From a virus, in IMG/VR virus record IMGVR_UViG_3300047189_000056, positions 1 to 64,000 of that record: a stretch of 64,000 bases of DNA; one strand, written 5' to 3'. Positions 23,160 through 30,660 of this stretch are shown piece after piece (position 1 is the stretch's first letter; every line of letters begins with the position of its first letter). The position numbers and the translations under genes are program-made. Under the pieces are notes generated by a model, which was given only the letters and a program-made list of their open reading frames with translations, did not search any database and had not been told where the DNA came from.

Positions 23160-23375
23160 TTAGTCGGAAAATCTCAATCCCTTTAAAATTCTATAAGATA
23201 CACGAGAATAAGCCTTTTTTGACAATTCTTCCTTAATATGGTTTATGAACGATTCAATTTCTCCTATATTCTTGAAACTATACCAATCATGTTTTCTGAA
23301 ACTAAATGGATTCCGGCCCTCAGCTACATTAGGATAAAAACCACTTAACTTTTTACCTCCGTAATTTAGTGTCAT
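23160..23375 (-). CDS. 71-aa hypothetical protein
   Basis: Ribosome site AAAGGAGAAAG. 'YSFKNIGEIESFINHIKEELSKKAYSRVSYRILK'. Unrecognised. Confidence 0.55.
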   Translation of the reverse strand: MTLNYGGKKLSGFYPNVAEGRNPFSFRKHDWYSFKNIGEIESFINHIKEELSKKAYSRVSYRILKGLRFSD

Positions 23376-23432
23376 CTTCTTTCTCCTTTCTGCCCAGCGG
23401 GAACAAAAAGGGCATCCAATAGATTTGAGGCC

Positions 23433-23728
23433 CTAATCGTAGGAATTGTTTAGTTCCCGGATCGCTTCTTCCAATTCAGTTAATAAATTATTTGGGCATT
23501 CTGAATATAACTGGTCCCACCATTCCTTAAGATGCAATTTGCTATGTTCTGAGTTGGTTAATGGTTTAAGATTAGAAATGTCATTATCAAAAGGATTGCC
23601 ATTGATATGATGGAAAAAAACTGACTCGGCAATTTATAACCTAACACTTTTTCTAACTTTTTTCTTGCAATTTGCCTTGATCTGCAGGGACTGATAAATC
23701 CGTCTTTTGGCGGTCTTCCCATTCCCAT
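23433..23728 (-). pseudogene. Frameshifted HNH endonuclease
   Basis: ATG 23728 with AGGAG upstream encodes 'MGMGRPPKDGFISPCRSRQIARKKLEKVLGYKL'. The frame then breaks near 23630-23640, and the other frame continues 'AESVFFHHINGNPFDNDISNLKPLTNSEH' to TAG 23433. Together they form a complete small HNH enzyme, so one indel has broken it (or the assembly has an error at the 7-A run at 23614-23620). Confidence 0.75.
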
Positions 23729-23768
23729 CTTTTAACTCCTATAAAAGAAAAGGGTATTCAACACAGTT

Positions 23769-23854
23769 GGAGCGGTTAAGGTGGCTTTTAAGCCAATTAA
23801 CCCTGTGCCAAATACCCTTAGATTTAATGCTAAATAAAAAACCACCTTCCGCTC
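23769..23854 (-). repeat. Interrupted inverted repeat in the operon leader
   Basis: GGAGCGGttAAGGTGGcTTTT at 23769-23789 is the reverse complement, with two small gaps, of the segment 23837-23854. A second hairpin (GGCTTTTAAGCC with flanking GGTTAA/TTAACC) sits inside. The leftward transcript from the sigma-54 promoter would fold into it. Confidence 0.6.
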
Positions 23855-23869
23855 CTTGAGCTTAATATC

Positions 23870-23885
23870 TGCAAACCCTGTGCCA
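23870..23885 (-). promoter_or_regulatory. Sigma-54 (RpoN) promoter
   Basis: Reading the minus strand: TGGCAC, five bases AGGGT, then TTGCA, a perfect -24/-12 match with correct spacing. Start of transcription is predicted near 23859, leftward into the small operon 23728-22417. A degenerate copy (TGGCACAGGGTTAATT) lies at 23795-23810. Confidence 0.72.
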
Positions 23886-24251
23886 AAATCTAACCGATTG
23901 AAATCATTAGACTGTTCATAAAAGAATACAGAGGTTTTTGAAATCTTTGCATACTAAAACAGCTAAGTATCTGAAATGATTAAGTCAATTTTTGGCATGG
24001 CTTTAACAAAAAACGGCACAAACCATTCTTAAATGATTCACGCGCACGTGAGAGCGTACCCGAATATTATGTAACCATTTGCAACCACCTAATATACTTA
24101 GCCTCTGCTGATTTCTCTTGACAACATACTATATCTTGGTTCTTAATTATCTCCAACACCCTAAGAGTTAAAAAAAAGAACGAGGCACAGAATATGAGAT
24201 AAAGCATATCATTCCCGAAGTGATCTACATATACTCCCAAGGAGGAAAAGT

Positions 24252-24467
24252 ATGGTTGGCTCAACACAGTTAATCATCGGTAAACGAGAAATCGCTAAAT
24301 ACTTTCCTTACTCATACTCAACCTTCGATCAAAACAAATGGCCCCAGCTCAAAAAGGCTAAGATCATATTTCAAACTTACATAGGTAAAATCCCACATCG
24401 GAAGCTCTGCCAATACACTCATCTCAGCTTGATTCAAAAATTCCTTCGTGAAAACCCGAATTTCTAA
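24252..24467 (+). CDS. Small DNA-binding-like protein before the terminase
   Basis: ATG after AAGGAGGAAAAGT. 71 aa: 'IGKREIAKYFPYSYSTFDQNKWPQLKKAKIIFQ' resembles a winged helix-turn-helix of the excisionase/terminase-small-subunit type. Located 95 bases before TerS, so a late regulator or packaging helper is possible. Confidence 0.6.
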   Translation: MVGSTQLIIGKREIAKYFPYSYSTFDQNKWPQLKKAKIIFQTYIGKIPHRKLCQYTHLSLIQKFLRENPNF

Positions 24468-24526
24468 GGCCTATCTAAATATTAATCCTCTAACACCCTA
24501 TTAGCTAAATATAGCAAGATGGGGTC

Positions 24527-24554
24527 TTGACAAAGCTAAATGTAGTGGTAGATT
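24527..24554 (+). promoter_or_regulatory. Candidate late promoter before TerS
   Basis: -35 TTGACA (24527-24532), 16-bp spacer, -10 TAGATT (24549-24554). Direct repeats AGCTAAATATAG and AGCTAAATGTAG lie around it (near 24503 and 24535), possible activator sites. Confidence 0.55.
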
Positions 24555-24561
24555 AAGGAAT

Positions 24562-24945
24562 ATGGCTCTCGATCCTGTCGAAGTCGGGAAAAGAATTTAC
24601 GAGTCTTTGGGTAATCCCATCGTTGAATGTCTTGAAAAGAAAGGTATTACTGTTGACTATCTCGCGGATAAACTCAAGGAAGAACTCGGCGCAACCGAAA
24701 CCAAGACCTTTCAGTATCAAGGTGGTGTGGTCGACTCTGATCCAAAGATAGCCTGGGACATCCGCCAGCGAGCAAGGATGGATGCTCATAAGATCCTCAG
24801 TCATTATCCTTCCGAGAAACATCACATTACAGTTGAAGGTCTGCCGGTGGTCCCATTAACCGAGGATGAGCAACTTGATCTGGAGGCCCGGAAGCAGATC
24901 ATTAAGGAAAGGACGATGAAAGCGGCCATAAAGAAGGATGTTTGA
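24562..24945 (+). CDS. terS: Terminase small subunit
   Basis: A 127-aa helical protein with 'VGKRIYESLGNPIVECLEKKGITVDYLADKLKEEL', 'DPKIAWDIRQRARMDAHKILSHYPSEKHHITVEG', a pattern seen in small terminase subunits that read DNA and feed the large subunit. Position directly before TerL supports it. AAGG lies just four bases before the ATG. Confidence 0.7.
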   Translation: MALDPVEVGKRIYESLGNPIVECLEKKGITVDYLADKLKEELGATETKTFQYQGGVVDSDPKIAWDIRQRARMDAHKILSHYPSEKHHITVEGLPVVPLTEDEQLDLEARKQIIKERTMKAAIKKDV

Positions 24946-25073
24946 CATTATGCCAAACTCGCTCGTATCAAGGGTTTGCGGGCAGGTGGTACGGAGAAAC
25001 TTAGGTTAACTTTAAGTATGCCTGAGGAGTACTTGATATCATTGAGATATTAGAGTCGGACATTATGGCGAAC
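24944..25073 (+). repeat. Direct repeat pair between TerS and TerL
   Basis: GACATTATGCCAAAC (24944-24958) and GACATTATGGCGAAC (25059-25073), 115 bases apart. Between and after them (24946-25281) I find only tiny frames; one, 25131-25292, has AAGGAGAG but odd composition. May be part of a packaging site. Confidence 0.4.
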
Positions 25074-25281
25074 ATTCACAGAATGTGTATTATCAGACGT
25101 AAATTGTCTATAAGTAAGGAGAGTTAAGCGATGGAGAGAAGAGGCAAGGCCCCCTACCCCCCCCTACCGGCAGTCCCCTTAAACTGTGGATTCACCTCCC
25201 CTCCATGTAGCATTAACCCTTCTCTCTCTATTCTCTCATATTCATCCAGATTTAATTCTCAGAAATTTTTGGGGGTAATTT

Positions 25282-25434
25282 ATGAAAAATAGTTTTCCCT
25301 ACTTTGCTGACTTCTGTTGGTACTATGAGAAGTGGGGTTTTCATCAGTAGTGGGTAGACGGGAAGGCATTGAGCGGAAGAATGTGGTATGTTTGTTTTCA
25401 TTGTGGGTTAAAGACCTTGCTTGGATTGAGATAG
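25282..25434 (+). pseudogene. Small zinc protein frame interrupted by an amber codon
   Basis: ATG 25282 (GGGGGT upstream) reads 22 codons, meets TAG at 25348, and goes on in the same frame with protein-like sequence 'WVDGKALSGRMWYVCFHCGLKTLLG' to TAG 25432. The continuation has a CxxC knuckle typical of small phage zinc proteins. Could be a nonsense mutation or readthrough. Confidence 0.5.
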
Positions 25435-25435
25435 A

Positions 25436-25666
25436 CTATTTCTTCGGGATCAGGTCTGAGAACTCGTTTAGTGGAAGTTGTTGTTTCATGGGGAATTCTT
25501 TATTGCCGTAGAGGACAAAGACTTGGCCTGTGAGTCGGTCGAGTTTATAGCCGGTGATGAGAGTATTGGAACTAGAAACGGGATGGATTGAATATCTGAA
25601 TAGGGAGAGGATGCAGATGATGAGGATGAGAAAGATTGTTATGAGAACGGCATAACGAGGTTTCAT
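25436..25666 (-). CDS. 76-aa membrane protein, paralogue of 16833-17009
   Basis: One N-terminal helix (AVLITIFLILIICILSLF) then 'RYSI' and 'YKLDRLTGQVFVLYGNKEFPM'. Shares this block with the protein at 16833-17009. Ribosome site GGAGGAAT. Isolated gene on the opposite strand between TerS and TerL. Confidence 0.66.
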   Translation of the reverse strand: MKPRYAVLITIFLILIICILSLFRYSIHPVSSSNTLITGYKLDRLTGQVFVLYGNKEFPMKQQLPLNEFSDLIPKK

Positions 25667-25732
25667 TATTCCTCCGTGGGATAGATAATATCAGAGTGAT
25701 TTAAGAAGTCAAGAGTTTTTTAAGGAGGAGAC

Positions 25733-27391
25733 ATCGAACCTCAAGTAGTCGTCAATAGCACCTATCTTGACCAGCGCGCCCACGAAGAACTCTACCGGGA
25801 CGACCTCGCTTTCTTCTCTCTCAATGCCGGCATTATGCTTGATGGCCAGCCTTTTTCGTTCAAGTACCATGAATATTTGATTGAGCCCTACGAGCAGATT
25901 CGGAAGCATCAGGAGGTGATCTTTGAGAAGGCGGCCCAGATGGGGTTGTCAACCCTAGAACTTCTCGATACTTACCACGGTGCGAGGTACGGGACCTATC
26001 CTCATGGCGTACTCTATCTACTTCCTTCGAAGACGGATGTTACGGAGTTCTCAAAGTCCAAGGCACAGAGCCTCATTGATGAGAACCCTATCATCGGTTC
26101 ATGGATCAAGGATACGGACACCGCGAACGTCAAGAAGGTCGGTAATGCATGGTTGTTCTTTAGAGGGATGCAGTCGAGGATAGGCCTCAAGACCATCACG
26201 GTTGATAAGATGGTCTTTGATGAGATTGAAGAAATTGAGGATTGGTCACTGGTGGCATTGGCTGAGGAGCGGATGAGTCACATTGAGGAAGAGAAGAAGT
26301 TCACTCACCGGCTCTCGGTCCCATCCATCCCCGCTTATGGAATAGATGCTTATTTTGCTGGTTCTCCGGATGCCGGTATCAGGCCTTCCGATCAGCGGTT
26401 CCTTCATTTCCAATGCCTTCACTGTAACGAATGGACGTGCTTTGAGGATGAGTTCCCGGACTGCATTGTCGAGGTGGATGCAAAGAGGGAGAAAGCAATT
26501 AGGATATGTAAGAAATGTAAGCGTGAGCTCCCTTTGTCCTCTAAAATAGAATGGGTGCCTCGAGACCTTGACTCCAACATCCTTGGTTACCACTTCTCCC
26601 AACTCTTCTCTCGTTATGTTAATCCCTGGAAGATCCTTGATCAGTTCCGTAAGAAGCGCGAGCTCACCACCCTTTTCAACGATAAACTCGGCATTCCCTA
26701 TGTTGACGCTGAAGCCCGACTTGAAATCCGTGACATCCTTGCCCTCTGTACCAGCAATCTTCAGCTCAGTGCTTTTGCGGGTCCTGCGGCTATGGGGGTC
26801 GATCAGCCCAAGGAAGAAGGGGGAAAGTTTCATGTCACGATCGGATACCGCCAAGAGGGTAAACCCTGTAACATCGTTAGGGTCTGTATTCGAGAGAAAT
26901 GGGCGGAGATTGGTGAGCTGATGGATCAGTTTAATATCGCCCGTTGTGTGGTTGATGGACTCCCCGATCAGGCCAAGGCCAGGAGTTTTGCTAAAGAGTT
27001 TAATGGGAAGGTTTTCCTCTGCTACTATTCCGATAAACAGAAGGGCGCAGCCAAGTGGAATGAGAATGATTGGATGGTAAGTGTTGATCGGACTGAATCC
27101 CTCAACTCATCTACCCGAGCTATTCATGAACAGAAGATTTCTATCCCTCGGTCGGACGATACGGATGTTAAACTCTTCGCCCGCCATGCCCATAATATTG
27201 CCCGCAAGAAAGAAGAGGATAAGGATACCGGCTCGGTCAGGCAATGCTGGGTTAAAACTGGAAGCGATCACTATCGACATGCATATAATTATTTATGGTT
27301 AGCTTTACCAGAGATCGGTGAGTACATTCCTCCAAAACCAAACGATTGGATGGGGAACCTGCCGAAGAAAAGGAATTGGAAAACAATATGA
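25733..27391 (+). CDS. terL: Terminase large subunit, GpA-like
   Basis: The ATP-dependent DNA packaging motor and nuclease. It has a deviant Walker A 'EKAAQMGLST' as in GpA-type terminases, Walker B 'MVFDEIEEIEDW', a zinc finger ('CLHCNEW...CKKCKREL') and nuclease-domain acidic motifs ('AMGVDQ', 'VVDGLPD'). First ATG is 25835 but has no ribosome site. Coding sequence continues upstream in frame for 34 residues to ATC 25733, four bases after AAGGAGG, so I place the start there. 552 aa this way. Confidence 0.85.
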   Translation: MEPQVVVNSTYLDQRAHEELYRDDLAFFSLNAGIMLDGQPFSFKYHEYLIEPYEQIRKHQEVIFEKAAQMGLSTLELLDTYHGARYGTYPHGVLYLLPSKTDVTEFSKSKAQSLIDENPIIGSWIKDTDTANVKKVGNAWLFFRGMQSRIGLKTITVDKMVFDEIEEIEDWSLVALAEERMSHIEEEKKFTHRLSVPSIPAYGIDAYFAGSPDAGIRPSDQRFLHFQCLHCNEWTCFEDEFPDCIVEVDAKREKAIRICKKCKRELPLSSKIEWVPRDLDSNILGYHFSQLFSRYVNPWKILDQFRKKRELTTLFNDKLGIPYVDAEARLEIRDILALCTSNLQLSAFAGPAAMGVDQPKEEGGKFHVTIGYRQEGKPCNIVRVCIREKWAEIGELMDQFNIARCVVDGLPDQAKARSFAKEFNGKVFLCYYSDKQKGAAKWNENDWMVSVDRTESLNSSTRAIHEQKISIPRSDDTDVKLFARHAHNIARKKEEDKDTGSVRQCWVKTGSDHYRHAYNYLWLALPEIGEYIPPKPNDWMGNLPKKRNWKTI

Positions 27392-27564
27392 TTACTTCCC
27401 TTGATATTAAAGTTCCAGAATTCAAAGTCCTCTGCCACAAGAACGGTCTTATTCTTGAACATGAGACTGCCAAACTCTGCAAGGATGGTTGGTATCCAGT
27501 GGGAAATGTAGGACGCAAAGGGAACGATTGGGTGCAGGTGGTTGTAAGAGAGAAGGTAGAATGA
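27388..27564 (+). CDS. 58-aa hypothetical protein
   Basis: ATG 27388 overlaps the TerL stop (ATGA). Short basic protein with 'CHKNGLILEHETAKLCKDGWYPVG'. Unknown. Confidence 0.55.
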   Translation: MITSLDIKVPEFKVLCHKNGLILEHETAKLCKDGWYPVGNVGRKGNDWVQVVVREKVE

Positions 27565-27776
27565 AGATCATAGAAGAAAAAGAATTTGAGACGGTATCTG
27601 AATCTTGGAATGAATATCGTCTTAATGATGGGACAATGGTGAAAGCTAAGGTAATTGTTAGTGGGGTTCAGTTGACTGACCAGAGGGATCAATTTGGTGA
27701 TCCTGTTTATAATATGGTCTGGCATGTAATTCATAGAGTTATGCCGAGTTTGAATAAAGGAGAAGGAAGTGCCTGA
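27561..27776 (+). CDS. 71-aa beta-rich hypothetical protein
   Basis: ATG 27561 overlaps the previous stop. 'EYRLNDGTMVKAKVIVSGVQLTDQRDQFGDPVYNMVWHVIHRV' reads like a small beta barrel of the phage neck/accessory type. Unrecognised. Confidence 0.58.
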   Translation: MKIIEEKEFETVSESWNEYRLNDGTMVKAKVIVSGVQLTDQRDQFGDPVYNMVWHVIHRVMPSLNKGEGSA

Positions 27777-28017
27777 ACCAGAAACTAAATTCTGTCGTCT
27801 CTGTGGAAAGAATAAGCCAGTCGGTGAGTTTGTTGAAGTGCCTTTGGCTCGTTTCGAGAACAGTGTTTACATCCAGAGTGTATGCAAATTATGCAACACA
27901 GTTGTTCACAATATTAGAACCATAGTCAGTGAGGCGATGAAGAAGAAACAAGAGGAACAGGAGAAGCCTCGGATTATTGTTCCGTCGCCAAGAGTTCTAC
28001 GAAGCATTAGAAATTAA
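27769..28017 (+). CDS. 82-aa zinc-binding protein
   Basis: GTG start after AAGGAG. Four cysteines: 'CRLCGKNKPVGEFVEV' and 'CKLCNTVV', the pattern used as N-terminal zinc domain by HNH and other phage proteins, but no HNH core follows. C-terminal helix rich in K, E, Q. Confidence 0.58.
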   Translation: MPEPETKFCRLCGKNKPVGEFVEVPLARFENSVYIQSVCKLCNTVVHNIRTIVSEAMKKKQEEQEKPRIIVPSPRVLRSIRN

Positions 28018-28019
28018 CC

Positions 28020-28099
28020 TTTCGGGTCTGCAGCCCGGAACCCCAGTTTACAAGAAGAGCGCCAAATCCGTGCACGGCGGGTTTCGGCGCTTTTCTTTT
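28020..28099 (+). ncRNA. Two-hairpin RNA element, copy 1
   Basis: Hairpin 1: seven pairs (TTTCGGG/CCCGGAA) closing the loop TCTGCAG. Linker with AGTTTA. Hairpin 2: a 5-bp base (GCGCC/GGCGC), one bulged C on the 3' side, six more pairs (AAATCC/GGGTTT), a loop containing GTGCACGG, then TTTTCTTTT. The same plan, loop, linker motif, bulge and 39-base spacing recur at 55518-55595. At least a terminator; probably a conserved structured leader. Confidence 0.72.
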
Positions 28100-28124
28100 G
28101 GGGTAAGGAGAAAAGGAGAAAGTG

Positions 28125-28331
28125 ATGAGTAAGAAAACGGTTAATAGGGCACCCAAAACCGATAAGGATTGGGAGGCTGAGAACGACTTTTCTACTCTCG
28201 AACGTGCGGAGGAAGTTCGTTCTTCCTCTTCCCGTTTCAAATCAGCTCGCAAGATGGGGATGCTTAAACTCAAGGCTACCCGACGGGCTCTCGGAAAGAT
28301 GAGCAAAAAGGGAATAAAGATAGACATTTGA
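28125..28331 (+). CDS. 68-aa basic hypothetical protein
   Basis: ATG 28125 after AAAGGAG. Rich in K, R and S ('VNRAPKTDKDWEAENDFSTLERAEEV', 'KSARKMGML'). The N-terminal pattern resembles small proteins found next to podovirus portals. Function unknown. Confidence 0.6.
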   Translation: MSKKTVNRAPKTDKDWEAENDFSTLERAEEVRSSSSRFKSARKMGMLKLKATRRALGKMSKKGIKIDI

Positions 28332-28338
28332 GGGGAAT

Positions 28339-30294
28339 ATGGCGCAAGAAGATTTACTACCTGCCGTTGAGCAGGTTGCAGGAAATAATCCTACGGTTTC
28401 CGGTATAACCTCTGAATACGTCACTCCCACAAAGGTCTGGGGATGGTATAGAGAGGGAAGAGAAGCTTCTTCTAATTTCCGAATACAGGCAAATACTGAT
28501 TGCAATTATTACGACAACGAGCAATGGACGGAAGAAGAGAAGCAGGAACTCGATAATCGTGGTCAGCCCGCCATTGTCATCAACCGCATCAAACCCACGA
28601 TTGATCTTGTTACTGGCACTGAGACTAAGATTAGAGTTGACTTCAAGGCCGCTCCCCGGAAGAGCAACGGTACCCTTGATGCTGGCATCGCTACCGAATG
28701 CATTAAGTACGTTATGGATGCCAATCAGGGGGAGTATATTATCTCCGACATCTTCGAAGGCCAGATCAAAGCCGGATGGGATTTTGTTGAACTTTCCAAG
28801 AATGATGATCCATTTAAAGAATTGATCCAGCTCGCAAAGGTTCCCCGTAATGATCTCATTTGGGATCCCTATGCCAAGGAATATGATCTCAGTGACGGCA
28901 AATATTTTATCCGTCCGAAATGGATGGAACTTGAGGATGCCGAAGCTAAATTTCCTAAATTCAAATCTCTTCTTGAGATGGTTGTCTCTGATGATGAGGT
29001 TGAATCCTTTCGCGAATCTCCGCATCATGGCACTGAAGATCAACCCGATAGACCTGGCGTTCGTCTCTGGGATAAGAACATTTCCTCTACCGAATGGGTG
29101 GATAAGTCCCGGAAGAGAGTAAAACCCATCGAATGCTGGTATAAGGTCCCTATTGAAACCCATTTAGTTGATAACTACCTCACTGGTGAAGTCGAGGAAC
29201 TTAATCCTGCAAAGATTCAAGAAGTCCTTTCTACTCCCGGAGCCACAATTACTAAAGTGTTTATCAAAAAAGTCCGGCTCTGTATCATTGCAGGTCCTTA
29301 CCTTCTCGCTGATAACTGGTCACCTTATCGTCACAATGAGTACCCCTTTATCCCATGGTGGTGCTTCCTGAAAGACAAAGACCGCTCTCCCTATGGACTG
29401 ATCCGGCAAATGCGGGATCCGCAAGATGAGATTAATAAGCGCCGGTCTAAGGCCATGCATCTTCTTAACTCTACCCAGATTATTGCCACCTCAGATGCTA
29501 TTGATAAAAAAGAGAACGATTGGAAAAAGGTGGCTGATCAGATAGGAGATCCACAGGGGATTATTCTTCTTAATGCCACTGCCGGGGCAAACTCTAAGTT
29601 TGAAATCCGAAATCCTATGGCCATTGTAGAACAACAATATAAATTCGAAGAGGAAGCCAAGGGTGAAATTGAGGAAGCTGGGGTCAACCGCGAACTTAAG
29701 GGTATGGAAACTAATGCTTCCTCTGGTCGTGCGATCATTGCCCGCCAAGTCCAAGGCAATACCATGTTGGGTAAGCCCTTTCAGAACTATCGGCGCTCCC
29801 GTCAACTTCTCGGCCAGCGCATATGGTCAATGATTCAACAATTTTGGACACGGCCAAAAGTTCTTAGAATTACTAACAAGACAGGTGAACACGATTTTAT
29901 TGAACTCAATATGCCGGTAAATCTCAACGGTAAAGTTTACATTAAGAATGATATCACTCAGGCTAAGGTTGATATCGTTATTGACGAGCAGGCCTTTAAT
30001 GCCACGGTTCGCCAAACCCTGGCCGATGAGATGTTCCTCCTTATCTCCAAACTTCCTCCTGAAATTGGCATTCTTATGCTCGATGATGTCATTGATTTTC
30101 TTGATCTTCCTAATAAGGACAAACTCATGCAGAAGATCCAGATGGTTCAGGGAGTTATGCAGCAGCAAATGGGAACGAAGCAGGAGAATGAGAGAATGGT
30201 GGCAGAAGCGACAAAGGCTAAATCTGAAACTAATACAGTCAACCGTTCCTCCGAAGAATCGGCTATGCGGGGAGGACTCCCCGGGAGTGCTTAA
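28339..30294 (+). CDS. Portal protein, P22-like
   Basis: 651 aa, the usual size of P22-type portals. 'ANTDCNYYDNEQWTEEEKQELDNRGQPAIVINRIKP' and 'LVTGTETKIRVDFKAAPR' open the fold; 'EYPFIPWWCFLKDKDRSPYGLIRQMRDPQDEINKRRSKA' is the conserved stem/clip region. The portal forms the dodecameric DNA gate at one head vertex and docks the terminase. C-terminal helices 'QKIQMVQGVMQQQMG' would make the barrel. Confidence 0.9.
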   Translation: MAQEDLLPAVEQVAGNNPTVSGITSEYVTPTKVWGWYREGREASSNFRIQANTDCNYYDNEQWTEEEKQELDNRGQPAIVINRIKPTIDLVTGTETKIRVDFKAAPRKSNGTLDAGIATECIKYVMDANQGEYIISDIFEGQIKAGWDFVELSKNDDPFKELIQLAKVPRNDLIWDPYAKEYDLSDGKYFIRPKWMELEDAEAKFPKFKSLLEMVVSDDEVESFRESPHHGTEDQPDRPGVRLWDKNISSTEWVDKSRKRVKPIECWYKVPIETHLVDNYLTGEVEELNPAKIQEVLSTPGATITKVFIKKVRLCIIAGPYLLADNWSPYRHNEYPFIPWWCFLKDKDRSPYGLIRQMRDPQDEINKRRSKAMHLLNSTQIIATSDAIDKKENDWKKVADQIGDPQGIILLNATAGANSKFEIRNPMAIVEQQYKFEEEAKGEIEEAGVNRELKGMETNASSGRAIIARQVQGNTMLGKPFQNYRRSRQLLGQRIWSMIQQFWTRPKVLRITNKTGEHDFIELNMPVNLNGKVYIKNDITQAKVDIVIDEQAFNATVRQTLADEMFLLISKLPPEIGILMLDDVIDFLDLPNKDKLMQKIQMVQGVMQQQMGTKQENERMVAEATKAKSETNTVNRSSEESAMRGGLPGSA

Positions 30295-30419
30295 TGGCAA
30301 GAACTGTAGTCTCTACAGATAATCCAATAACGGTTAAGCATCAATCTACTGGAGTAAAGAAGAGGAAAATTAGGTCGTTCTCTAACTTTAGGAAAGCAAG
30401 GAGAAAACGGTATGGCTAA
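30294..30419 (+). CDS. 41-aa basic protein
   Basis: ATG overlaps the portal stop. Highly basic end ('KKRKIRSFSNFRKARRKRYG'). Small DNA-binding-like head-region protein. Short but well placed between overlapping neighbours. Confidence 0.55.
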   Translation: MARTVVSTDNPITVKHQSTGVKKRKIRSFSNFRKARRKRYG

Positions 30420-30591
30420 AAAATGGATCCAAGCGGCCACGGCAAAGATGAAAGCTAAAGGGACATTGGGATCATTTGGTAAAGCGACAACTTCGAAGAT
30501 TTCTGCTGGTAAGAAAGCCGGTGGAGTGGAAGCCAAGAAAGCTCAGTTTGCTGCCAATATGAAGAAGATTGCTCAAAGAAAGAAAGGATGA
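30412..30591 (+). CDS. 59-aa Lys/Ala-rich protein
   Basis: ATG inside the previous gene's end, after CAAGGAGAAAACGG. 'WIQAATAKMKAKGTLGSFGKATT...KKAQFAANMKKIAQRKKG' resembles the small basic proteins with 'KGTLTAFAKK' found in many phages near the portal. Probably nucleic-acid associated. Confidence 0.62.
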   Translation: MAKKWIQAATAKMKAKGTLGSFGKATTSKISAGKKAGGVEAKKAQFAANMKKIAQRKKG

Positions 30592-30598
30592 TCCTAAA

Positions 30599-30642
30599 CC
30601 TCTCGGGAAAGTAGAGGTAGGAAATAAACGCCACCCCTGGCG
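30599..30642 (+). promoter_or_regulatory. Two small leader hairpins before the scaffold gene
   Basis: CCTCT/AGAGG (30599-30617) and CGCCA/TGGCG with a CCCC loop (30629-30642). They lie just before the ribosome site AAGGGAG of the next gene. May affect mRNA stability or translation. Confidence 0.4.
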
Positions 30643-30660
30643 ATAGAAGGGAGAAACAGC

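Larger units (their letters stand above)
23729..24251. other. Long intergenic region
   Basis: About 520 bases without a convincing gene. It holds a large inverted repeat (23769-23854), two TGGCAC boxes, and a sigma-54 promoter (23870-23885). Further right it is A/T-rich, with a palindromic ACGCGCACGTGAGAGCGT near 24040-24057. A short minus frame (24067-24267) has a hydrophobic helix but no ribosome site. Confidence 0.55.

Noticed and set aside
23795-23810. Second sigma-54 promoter (TGGCACAGGGTTAATT)
   Set aside because: The -12 half lacks TTGC; treated as a decayed copy.
24118-24146. Plus-strand sigma-70 promoter before the 24252 gene (TTGACA)
   Set aside because: A good -35 but no recognisable -10 at 16-18 bases.
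24067-24267. Minus-strand 66-codon frame with a hydrophobic stretch
   Set aside because: No ribosome site, and its start overlaps the well-initiated plus-strand gene at 24252. Kept only as a note in the intergenic entry.
25348-25350. Reassignment of TAG to an amino acid in this phage
   Set aside because: Several well-supported genes stop at TAG (for example 34708, 40250, 47159), so genome-wide reassignment does not fit.
26246-26854. 202-codon minus-strand frame across the terminase gene
   Set aside because: Lies antisense inside terL, whose motifs are clear; no initiation signal.
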